In this document: one piece after another, positions 34,479 through 41,616 of the stretch
How positions within the stretch are numbered: the first letter of the stretch is position 1
Layout of the letters: each line of letters opens with the position of its first letter
Source of the DNA: Opitutaceae bacterium
Lineage (GTDB): Bacteria > Verrucomicrobiota > Verrucomicrobiia > Opitutales > Opitutaceae
Direction of reading: 5' to 3'
Length of the DNA: 64,000 bases
Assembly: GCA_024233285.1 (NCBI GenBank)
Contig: JACKPU010000001.1
Location: 62,001 to 126,000, forward strand
The notes under the pieces: model-generated
Databases searched by the model: none
What the model was told of the DNA's origin: nothing
What the model saw: only the letters and a program-made list of their open reading frames with translations
Made by a program: the position numbers and the translations under genes

Positions 34479-34569
34479 GCCGGACCGGCGCCCTGAAACA
34501 ATCAAAAGTAAAACGCATTCCCGCGTTGTGCCCCTCCTCGTATGAACGGTAAGAATGTCAAAGTGACAT
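34479..34569. promoter_or_regulatory. Divergent promoter region with two inverted repeats
   Basis: The 110-nt gap between the SDR operon and the LarA-like gene has GCCGG-A-CCGGC at 34479-34489 and ATGTCA-AAG-TGACAT at 34555-34569. The second overlaps the first two bases of the LarA-like start codon, so a bound protein would block both transcription and initiation. Candidate operators for a hexuronate regulator; no regulator gene is adjacent. Confidence 0.4.
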
Positions 34570-35872
34570 GAACTCACCGAATTCTCTCATCCAAGCAAAG
34601 CCGGAGCATGGTCACTTGAACGAAGCGGCCGTGGATGAAGTCGTTGCGCGATCCTGCCCGCCGGATGGTTACCGCGGGCAACGCGTGCTCCTCATCATCC
34701 CGGATGGCACTCGCACCGCGCCGGTGGATGTATTGTTCAAGTCGTTGCATCGGCAGATCGGCCACGTCACCGCAAAGTTCGACGTCATGATTGCGCTGGG
34801 CACCCACCCGCCGATGGCCGCTGAGGCCATCAATGCCCGGGTCGGCATCACGGCCGGGGAACGTGCGACCACCTATAAGACGGTCGAATTCATCAACCAC
34901 GAATGGGACAACCCCGCCGCGTTGCGCGACCTGGGCGTAATCCCCGCCGATGAGATCAAAGAACTGTCGGGCGGTTTGTTTGCGATGGATGTGCCGGTGC
35001 ACATCAACAAGCGACTCTTCGAATACGATCAGCTGATCATCATCGGCCCGGTGTTTCCGCACGAGGTGGTGGGCTTCTCCGGGGGCAATAAATACCTGTT
35101 CCCTGGCGTGGCCGGACCGGGCATTCTCAACTTCTTCCACTGGCTGGGCGCGGTCGTTACTAATCCGATGATCATCGGCAACAAATGGACGCCGGTGCGC
35201 AAGGTCGTGGACCGCGCCGGCGCGATGGTAACCGTCCCGAAGTTGTGCTTTGCCATGGTTGTGCAGGGCAAGGGCGAGCTCGCCGGCCTGTTCGCCGGCA
35301 CGCCGGAAAGGGCCTGGGACCAGGCCAGCGAACTTTCACGCGAATTGCACATCACCTACAAGGAGCGACCCTTTCACACGGTGTTATCGTGTGCCCCCAC
35401 GATGTATGACGAACTGTGGGTTGCCGGCAAATGCATGTATAAACTCGAGCCGGTCGTAGCCGACGGCGGCGAACTGATCATCTATGCGCCACATTTGCAT
35501 GAAATCTCCATCACCCACGGCGAGCATATCCGCCGGATTGGCTACCACTGCCGGGATTATTTTCTGAAGCAGTGGGAGCGCTTCAAAAACGAACCCTGGG
35601 GTATTCTGGCGCACTCCACGCATGTGCACGGCATCGGCACCTATGACCCAACCACTGGGCTTGAAACGCCGCGGGTGCGGGTGACTTTGGCCACGGGATT
35701 GACCGAAGCGCAATGTCGGGAAATCAATCTCGGCTACCGCGACTGGCGGACGATCAAGCAAGCAGACTTTGCCGACCGCGAGGCCGAGGGGGTCTTCTAC
35801 GAGCCCAAGGCCGGGGAGCGGCTTTATCACTTGCACCACAAGCCGGCTTGGGCCGGTGGCGTGGCGAATTGA
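34568..35872 (+). CDS. LarA-superfamily nickel-pincer hydroxyacid racemase/epimerase homologue
   Basis: A 434-residue LarA-type protein (DUF2088 plus C-terminal domain), near the 424 residues of lactate racemase. All key positions align with Lactobacillus LarA: H80 in ALGTHPPM (LarA His108), H165 and K175 in PHEVVGFSGGNKYLFPG (His174, Lys184; spacing 10 kept), H191 in NFFHWLG (His200; spacing 16 kept), and R49 in PDGTRT (Arg75). Lys184 carries the nickel-pincer nucleotide (NPN) and His200 binds Ni. NPN biosynthesis genes (larB, larC, larE) are not in the window. Superfamily members act on lactate, malate and other 2-hydroxyacids, including a D-gluconate 2-epimerase, so an aldonate substrate from the divergent hexuronate operon is plausible. 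Confidence 0.87.
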   Translation: MNSPNSLIQAKPEHGHLNEAAVDEVVARSCPPDGYRGQRVLLIIPDGTRTAPVDVLFKSLHRQIGHVTAKFDVMIALGTHPPMAAEAINARVGITAGERATTYKTVEFINHEWDNPAALRDLGVIPADEIKELSGGLFAMDVPVHINKRLFEYDQLIIIGPVFPHEVVGFSGGNKYLFPGVAGPGILNFFHWLGAVVTNPMIIGNKWTPVRKVVDRAGAMVTVPKLCFAMVVQGKGELAGLFAGTPERAWDQASELSRELHITYKERPFHTVLSCAPTMYDELWVAGKCMYKLEPVVADGGELIIYAPHLHEISITHGEHIRRIGYHCRDYFLKQWERFKNEPWGILAHSTHVHGIGTYDPTTGLETPRVRVTLATGLTEAQCREINLGYRDWRTIKQADFADREAEGVFYEPKAGERLYHLHHKPAWAGGVAN

Positions 35873-35879
35873 CCGGGAA

Positions 35880-35956
35880 TGGTGGGGCCGGCGGGAGTCG
35901 AACCCACAACCCTTTCCTTAGGACGGAACAGCTCTATCCAATTGAGCTACGGCCCC
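35880..35956 (-). tRNA. tRNA-Arg (anticodon CCT)
   Basis: On the minus strand acceptor GGGGCCG pairs fully with CGGCCCC, discriminator A, and CCA is encoded (35880-35882). D-arm GCTC-AATTGGATA-GAGC, anticodon stem GTTCC/GGAAA with the outer pair mismatched, loop GTCCTAA giving anticodon CCT, five-base variable loop, T-arm GTGGG-TTCGACT-CCCGC. Reads the rare AGG codon. Confidence 0.96.
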
Positions 35957-36068
35957 GGACATCTTGATGAACGGGGATATCCCGGGCCTCGGTCAACGCT
36001 GCAATCGGGGCAAAAGCAAGGTTGACAAAGCCAGCCTCGAGCCAATTCTCACCCATTCCAATCGAACC

Positions 36069-36263
36069 ATGAGCACTTCAGAAGAAAAGCAGCAGAGTCT
36101 TACGCCCGAGCAGTTCCCGTTCACTGCCCCGCAGTTGATGAACCGTTATGTCACCGACACCGGTAAGATTCTTCCGCGCAAATACACCGGCTTGACCGCC
36201 AAGCAGCAGCGTGCCGTGACCCGCACTATCAAGCAGTCGCGCAACACCTTGCTGGCACTCTGA
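36069..36263 (+). CDS. rpsR: 30S ribosomal protein S18
   Basis: A 64-residue ribosomal protein, slightly shorter than the usual 70-80. The S18 core is clear: GKILPRKYTGLTAKQQRAV and the terminal IKQSRNTLLAL. It has no zinc-binding cysteines. ATG 36069 starts the natural N-terminus; upstream codons run into the tRNA leader. It is separated from the usual rpsF-ssb-rplI partners and stands alone with its own terminator, an unusual but not unique arrangement. Confidence 0.95.
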   Translation: MSTSEEKQQSLTPEQFPFTAPQLMNRYVTDTGKILPRKYTGLTAKQQRAVTRTIKQSRNTLLAL

Positions 36264-36287
36264 TCCCGGGAATATCCCTCCATTTTC

Positions 36288-36316
36288 AGCCGGAGACTAA
36301 CCCCTCCGGCTTTTTT
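36288..36316 (+). terminator. Intrinsic terminator of rpsR
   Basis: AGCCGGAG (36288-36295) pairs with CTCCGGCT (36304-36311) around an 8-nt loop and is followed by a run of T to 36316. The T-run ends only five bases before the start codon of the next gene. Confidence 0.93.
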
Positions 36317-36321
36317 GTGGC

Positions 36322-37320
36322 ATGACCGCACTACGCACCCGCATTTATCGTGGCACTGAACGCAATTTGGAGCTGCTGGCTGCCAAATTGCAGCAGGGTG
36401 AACTGGTCGCGGTGCCAACTGAGACCGTATACGGCTTGGCCGCCAATGCACTCGATGCCACGGCCTGCGCCCGCGTTTTCAAGGCCAAGGGTCGCCCGAC
36501 CACCGACCCTCTGATCGTGCATCTTCATGATCTCAGTCAAGTCACCGAGGTCGCCAAACCGAATGACGCCGCGATCAAACTGGCGAAGAAATTCTGGCCG
36601 GGGCCATTGACGATGATTCTGCCCAAAACCAAGCAGGTGCCGCCAATCGTCACCTCAGGTCGGAGCAGCGTCGCGGTAAGAATACCCGCCCACCCATTGT
36701 TCAGACGTTTGTTGAAAGGGTGCGCCCTGCCACTCGCCGCTCCCAGCGCCAACCCTTTCGGTTATGTCAGTCCGACCACGGCCCGTCATGTGCGGGACAG
36801 CCTGAATGGGAAGATCCGCTTCATCTTGGACGGTGGTCCGGCAAAAGTCGGCCTCGAATCCACCATCGTCGACCTGCGCGATCCGTCCCGTCCGAAAATC
36901 TTAAGGCCGGGAGCAATCAGCGCCGCCCAAATCGGTCGTGTTTTGAGATGTGACGTGGAGGGCTACAAACATCAACTCGCCGCACGTAATCGGTCGCAGG
37001 TCGCCCCGGGCCAGCTCCCTCAGCACTACAGCCCCAACGCTAGGGTGAAGTTGCACAAAACCATCCCCGATTCGGTTGCTGCATCGATAGAGCCGGGACA
37101 GGCCGTGCTCTATTTCAAAAAGCCGGCCAAGGCGCACGGACGACATGCTTACTGGTTGAGCGCAACCGGCAATCAAACCACAGCAGCACGATCACTTTTC
37201 GCCAAACTAAGACAAATCGACCAGCGTGGATATCGTCTGATTCACGTCGAGCTGGTCCCATGCGGATTGATGTCGGAGGCGATCAACGACCGCCTCCGGC
37301 GCGCGGCTGCCAAGGGTTGA
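36322..37320 (+). CDS. L-threonylcarbamoyladenylate synthase (Sua5/YwlC type)
   Basis: A 332-residue protein with two domains: the YrdC fold (residues about 10-200; VAVPTETVYGLAANA, FKAKGRPTTDPLIVH, the KR-type binding residues, LPLAAPSANPFG) and the C-terminal Sua5 domain (about 225-332; QLPQHYSPNARVKLH), matching the long form. It makes threonylcarbamoyl-AMP from threonine, bicarbonate and ATP for the t6A37 modification of tRNAs reading ANN codons. The ATG lies five bases after the rpsR terminator T-run, so its promoter must overlap rpsR or it relies on read-through. Confidence 0.93.
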   Translation: MTALRTRIYRGTERNLELLAAKLQQGELVAVPTETVYGLAANALDATACARVFKAKGRPTTDPLIVHLHDLSQVTEVAKPNDAAIKLAKKFWPGPLTMILPKTKQVPPIVTSGRSSVAVRIPAHPLFRRLLKGCALPLAAPSANPFGYVSPTTARHVRDSLNGKIRFILDGGPAKVGLESTIVDLRDPSRPKILRPGAISAAQIGRVLRCDVEGYKHQLAARNRSQVAPGQLPQHYSPNARVKLHKTIPDSVAASIEPGQAVLYFKKPAKAHGRHAYWLSATGNQTTAARSLFAKLRQIDQRGYRLIHVELVPCGLMSEAINDRLRRAAAKG

Positions 37321-37333
37321 GGCCCAAGAGCTA

Positions 37334-39541
37334 TCAGCTCCGGGTGTGGGCGTCTTCACCCGCCTTGATCACGTAATAGTCCTTGTAAGACTTGTCGTAA
37401 TATTGGGCGTAGTAATAACCCGACACGGCCACATTGAGACCATTCAGTATGGCGCCAAATGAGGGGACATTTGATTCCTGCAGACGCTTTGCCGCGAACT
37501 GCGCGGCCTTACGACGGACCTTGTTAAAATAGATATTGAACAACGAGCCGTCGACCATCGGAAGGATGATCAAGGCATCACTGACAGCCGCAAGCGGCGG
37601 CGTATCAATCAGGACCCGATCATAGCGCTTGCGCAGCTCAGCGATCATGGTCTCAAAAGCCTTGCTATTCAAAAGCCGCGTGGGGTTTTTCGCCCGGCCG
37701 CCGGCCACGATGACGTCCAAGTTCTGCTGCACGCTGCTTTGAATGACTTCATCCAGAGGTTTTTCGCCCGTGCAGACGTCGATGACGCCGTGGTTGTTCT
37801 CGATTTGCAAACCCTTGTAAATAGAGGGCTTGCGCAAATCGCAATCAACGAGCACGACCTTTTCGCCGTGAGCCGCGAAAGTCAGCGCAAGATTGGTAAT
37901 CGTAAAGGACTTACCTTCGCCGGGAATCGTGCTCGTGATGAGCATGCATTTCGCATTCTTGCTTTCGTCATGCAGACGCAGGCTCGAGTGCAACGTAAGG
38001 AATGCCTCGGAAACTTGGCGGTCCGCGTTGTTCATCACGATCTGGGCCTTATCGGACATATCCATTTTCCGGATTTGCGGGATAATACCCAAGAGCGGCA
38101 GACCGACGACACCTTCAATATCAAAGGAGCTCTTCACCCTGTCATCGATGAACGCCACAAAGAAGGCAAAGGCCAAACCCATGCCAATTCCACCGACAAA
38201 GCCCAACGCAAGGTTTAGCAAAACCTTCGGTGAACTGGGCACACTGGATGGCACCGCCCGGTCCACGATACGCGCGTTTTGCGTTTCAATGGTGCTGGTC
38301 ATTGAAGTTTCGCGAGCGCGCTCGAGAATATTTTCCAGAATCTGTTCGTTGATTTTGAAATCGCGTTCGAGATTGCCGTATTCCACCGCATAGCGGTCTA
38401 AGTCCAGCGATTCGGCCTCTTGCTTGGCCAGAGCCGATTTGGCCTCTTGTTCATTTCTAATGGCATTCTGGTATTCTGACTCAATCGTGGACGCCGCTGA
38501 TTCGACGGCCACCACAAGCTGCTGTTGGGTCTGGGCCAGGGATTGCTGGGCTTCAACCATCTTGGGATGCTTGGCCCGGTATCGCTCGGCCAATTGGGAA
38601 AGATTAATCTTCTGCGCGGAGAGCTCCTGCTTGAGGGTGCCGATCAAAGGCTGGCTGGCAATGAAAGGGAGCTCCGTCAGATCTTCACCATTACGTCTTC
38701 GTTCCTCGACTTGCTGCCAGCGGATCTCCGTATTGCGACGGCGGGAAGACGCTTCGGTGAGATACAAATTGAGCGCCTTGAGCTTTTCGGTGACGATATC
38801 CTTGCGCTGATCGAGCGACACCATGTTGTTTCGCTCACGATAATTCTGCAGCTTGGTGGAAAGCTCATCGACTTTCTTGCGCTGATCATCGGCGCGCGCG
38901 TGCAAGTCTTCCACCGCCTTCATCGATTCATCGATACGCATACGCGCGTTGTAGGTGATGAATTCATCAATGAACAAATTGGCTATTTTCGCCGCGATAA
39001 CCGGATCAGGATGCTCGTAGCTCACCTGCAAAACCAACGAAAGCCGCAAGGGCACGATCTTACGGTTTTGATAGATGATCGAAGTGGGTAGAATCGGATC
39101 CGACGAGTCGCCCTTTTCATAAGGGGCCATGAATCGGCGCAAGTCGTCGCCGGTCAGACGATCAGCGACATTCTTAACGATGGACGCACTTTCCAGAATC
39201 TTGACTTGAGTATTCAGGTCTTCGGCCGAGCGGATTTCGTTATCTACCACGGCCTGCACCTGCATAACCGTGGGATCGCGCCGAAACACCTGCACGGACG
39301 CCACCGATTCATACATCTTTGTCCGGCTCAGGGTATAAACCAGGACCGACGAAAAAACGACGAGAAACACCACCACGATATACCAAATGCGCTCGCGCAG
39401 AATCAGCAGGTAATCCTTCACGGTCCGGTGCGCGTGGGTCGTGCCTTCGTCGTATCCATACCCAGCCGCAGAATAGCCGGCATAGCCGGCTGAATAACCA
39501 TAGCCCCCGCCGGGCGTTGTTTGCTTGGCATCAGAATCCAT
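37334..39541 (-). CDS. Wzc-like polysaccharide co-polymerase / tyrosine autokinase
   Basis: A 735-residue BY-kinase. Residues 1-33 are a glycine- and tyrosine-rich cytoplasmic tail; a membrane helix is near 52-70; a Wzz domain with a long coiled-coil segment follows; a second membrane helix lies around LGFVGGIGMGLAFAFFVAF; then the CpsD-type kinase domain with Walker A STIPGEGKSF, Walker A' VVLVDCDLRKP and Walker B VLIDTPP. The C-terminus holds a cluster of eight tyrosines (SGYYYAQYYDKSYKDYYV), the autophosphorylation sites. Wzc-type proteins control chain length and export of exopolysaccharide together with the Wza-like gene immediately upstream. Confidence 0.95.
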   Translation of the reverse strand: MDSDAKQTTPGGGYGYSAGYAGYSAAGYGYDEGTTHAHRTVKDYLLILRERIWYIVVVFLVVFSSVLVYTLSRTKMYESVASVQVFRRDPTVMQVQAVVDNEIRSAEDLNTQVKILESASIVKNVADRLTGDDLRRFMAPYEKGDSSDPILPTSIIYQNRKIVPLRLSLVLQVSYEHPDPVIAAKIANLFIDEFITYNARMRIDESMKAVEDLHARADDQRKKVDELSTKLQNYRERNNMVSLDQRKDIVTEKLKALNLYLTEASSRRRNTEIRWQQVEERRRNGEDLTELPFIASQPLIGTLKQELSAQKINLSQLAERYRAKHPKMVEAQQSLAQTQQQLVVAVESAASTIESEYQNAIRNEQEAKSALAKQEAESLDLDRYAVEYGNLERDFKINEQILENILERARETSMTSTIETQNARIVDRAVPSSVPSSPKVLLNLALGFVGGIGMGLAFAFFVAFIDDRVKSSFDIEGVVGLPLLGIIPQIRKMDMSDKAQIVMNNADRQVSEAFLTLHSSLRLHDESKNAKCMLITSTIPGEGKSFTITNLALTFAAHGEKVVLVDCDLRKPSIYKGLQIENNHGVIDVCTGEKPLDEVIQSSVQQNLDVIVAGGRAKNPTRLLNSKAFETMIAELRKRYDRVLIDTPPLAAVSDALIILPMVDGSLFNIYFNKVRRKAAQFAAKRLQESNVPSFGAILNGLNVAVSGYYYAQYYDKSYKDYYVIKAGEDAHTRS

Positions 39542-39547
39542 GGAAAA

Positions 39548-40150
39548 TCAAAGAATACGTTCGGGCACAAAAATCACATCATCCCGTTGCAACGGCCACT
39601 GCTCCTTTGAGCTGCCGTCCATCAAATCCTTCACATTGATGCTGTTCGACACTGTCTCCCCATTCGCGTCCTTACGCGAAAGCTGCACCTTCCGAAGATC
39701 CGCGTAACGATTATGACCACCTGCGCGGGTGATCGCTTCCACAATGGTCATCCCCTCTTCAAGCGGAAAAGAAATTGCCCCTGGATTGTTAACCGCCCCC
39801 AAAACGCTGACGGTGCGTTTGGCATATTCCACTACGCCGACATTGACCTGCGGATTGGCCAAAAACTCACCATCATAATAGAGGCTGCGGATCTTCTCCT
39901 CGGCTTGGCGGATAGTCAGATTCTTGACATCAACCACACCGATCAAAGGCAGGGCGATGGCATAACCTTGGGTAACACGAACCTCACGCGTGAGATCGTC
40001 TTCCTGAAAGATCTGCACCTTGAGCAAATCCGAAGATTGAATGACATAGTCATCATTTTCTCCAGCTGAAGCTGTGGAGTCTCCGTCCGCTGCCTGCAGT
40101 GCCGTGGCATAGGCTAGGAAAAATACCCAAAGTAACTTCCGATAAATCAT
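39548..40150 (-). CDS. Wza-like polysaccharide export protein
   Basis: A 200-residue periplasmic/outer-membrane protein with signal peptide MIYRKLLWVFFLAYATALQA. It has one poly-export domain (YVIQSSDLLKVQIFQEDDL) and one SLBB domain (VSVLGAVNNPGAISFP, the classic GxVxxPG motif). It is short compared with E. coli Wza (about 380) and lacks the lipobox Cys and the C-terminal barrel helix, so the neighbouring beta-barrel protein may provide the outer-membrane pore. ATG 40150 gives the signal peptide; an upstream extension reads through a terminator. The wzc-like gene follows 6 nt downstream. Confidence 0.92.
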   Translation of the reverse strand: MIYRKLLWVFFLAYATALQAADGDSTASAGENDDYVIQSSDLLKVQIFQEDDLTREVRVTQGYAIALPLIGVVDVKNLTIRQAEEKIRSLYYDGEFLANPQVNVGVVEYAKRTVSVLGAVNNPGAISFPLEEGMTIVEAITRAGGHNRYADLRKVQLSRKDANGETVSNSINVKDLMDGSSKEQWPLQRDDVIFVPERIL

Positions 40151-40156
40151 AGGGAG

Positions 40157-40194
40157 AAAAAAGGCGGAAGAAGACCCATGGTCTTGCTTCCGCC
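40157..40194 (-). terminator. Strong hairpin terminator between barrel gene and wza-like gene
   Basis: On the minus strand GGCGGAAG-C-AAGACC-ATG-GGTCTT-CTTCCGCC is followed by TTTTTT: a 14-bp stem with one bulged C and a tight loop. It ends 7 nt before the wza-like ATG and 30 nt after the barrel stop. Confidence 0.93.
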
Positions 40195-40223
40195 AAAGTG
40201 CAAAGGAATTGCTCTGCAAACAA

Positions 40224-41333
40224 TCAGTAGCGGAGATTGGCAGCCAGATTGAACACACTATTGGTGAAATCGCCACCAACTAGGCCGGAGTCATTCTTCT
40301 TGTAGCTATACCCACCGCGAATGCTCACATTCTTGCTCACGGTGTAGCTGACACCGAGGTTGGCTTCCACGTAATCATCTTCACGGGTGTAGTAGTCGAT
40401 GTTACGGAAGTTCAAGCCGGCGTTTAGCGAAAGCGCGTCAGAAACCTTGCTGGTAACTCGAGCTCCCAACGAGAAGTTCTTCTGCTCTGCACCTTGGCCC
40501 GAAACTCCGAAGTCGTTCGAGGCGGTCAGATCCAAGCTGGTCTTGGGCGAGAGGGCAAACTTGAGCAGGGCGTCCAAGTCGAAAATGTCTTCGGAACGAC
40601 CATTGTCGAAATCACGGTTACCAAAACCGACTTGGACCTCGCCCGTCAGGTTCGGGGTGAAATCACCGCGGGCACCGACGCGGTAAAACATGTCGTTGGA
40701 ATCGATCCCGTTTTGAATCTCCGTGGAGCGATAACGCACACCCACACTGAGATCCACTTTTGAGGTGACGGCGTAGTAGTAGTTAACCGGAATCGCCAAG
40801 GTCGTGTTGTCATTGAAGCCAGTCCGCTTGTAGTCCGTATCGTTATAACGAAGCTTGGCGGCGACCTTGGACTTCGCGCTGGCAGACGTTTCGCCGCCTA
40901 TTTCAGCTGATGTCACATCGCGACGGGAAAGTGTGCCAACCAATCGGGAGTCGATGGTGTTTTGATTCAATTGATTGAAGCTAGCCCGCGCCGAAAACTT
41001 GGTCTTACCGTCATCGTAATCGCTATTGAAGCGCAGGGAAGACAGCTCCGAGTCGAGCCCATCGTTCTGCGAGTAACGGGAAATGTTTTCCGTGTAGCTA
41101 AAGCTGCCCTTGGTCTGGGAATTGTTGCCGAACACAAGTTCAACGCCCGGCTTGATGTCAAAAATGACATCATCGACCTTGTTCGCGTTTAAGAAGATGT
41201 TGTCGTCGGCACGGACACCCAAACCAGCGGTAAGGAATAATTCGGCACCGTCACCAACGGCCAAAAATGGCGCCGGATAAGCTGCAGTGGCCACCGTAAG
41301 GGAGAGGGCCAGGAGACGTAGGCTGTTTTTCAT
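40224..41333 (-). CDS. Outer-membrane beta-barrel protein of the exopolysaccharide cluster
   Basis: A 369-residue protein with signal peptide MKNSLRLLALSLTVATAAYPA and a body of alternating polar/aromatic beta strands (LRFNSDYDDGKTKFSARASF, GEVQVGFGNRDFDNG). It ends in LAANLRY, with the terminal aromatic residue needed for BAM-mediated insertion. By pattern it belongs to the putative beta-barrel porin-2 (BBP2/EpsL-like) group found next to Wza/Wzc. I infer that it forms the secretion pore, complementing the short Wza-like protein. Lower GC and more Asn and Ser than surrounding genes. Confidence 0.87.
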   Translation of the reverse strand: MKNSLRLLALSLTVATAAYPAPFLAVGDGAELFLTAGLGVRADDNIFLNANKVDDVIFDIKPGVELVFGNNSQTKGSFSYTENISRYSQNDGLDSELSSLRFNSDYDDGKTKFSARASFNQLNQNTIDSRLVGTLSRRDVTSAEIGGETSASAKSKVAAKLRYNDTDYKRTGFNDNTTLAIPVNYYYAVTSKVDLSVGVRYRSTEIQNGIDSNDMFYRVGARGDFTPNLTGEVQVGFGNRDFDNGRSEDIFDLDALLKFALSPKTSLDLTASNDFGVSGQGAEQKNFSLGARVTSKVSDALSLNAGLNFRNIDYYTREDDYVEANLGVSYTVSKNVSIRGGYSYKKNDSGLVGGDFTNSVFNLAANLRY

Positions 41334-41616
41334 AGCTCAGTAGGTTATATCGGTTAGGTCAAAAAAGGCTTAGAGATGCGCGAATTTGTAAATATGTGGC
41401 TAATAGAGATGAGGGCAAAACTCGCTTGGCAATCCCAAAAACGGCTTATTGCAAAAAACATTCAGTAATTGGCGAGCGGGAAGGATACGGGATGCAAAGC
41501 AGGATTTCAGCCAGTCTCGACATCGGCACTGCAATCAGTTGCAAAAATAGCGCACGGCAAAACACCGCTCCAATCCCACTCAAAAACCAAGCAGTCTTTA
41601 TCTGTCCAGTGTGCAA
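41334..41616. other. AT-richer intergenic region between divergent envelope genes
   Basis: This 283-nt gap is the longest in the window. It separates the divergent barrel and TPR-like genes and is distinctly richer in A and T than the average. It should hold both promoters. I see no tRNA, repeat or convincing short gene; a 74-codon open frame on the plus strand has no recognisable content. Confidence 0.6.
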
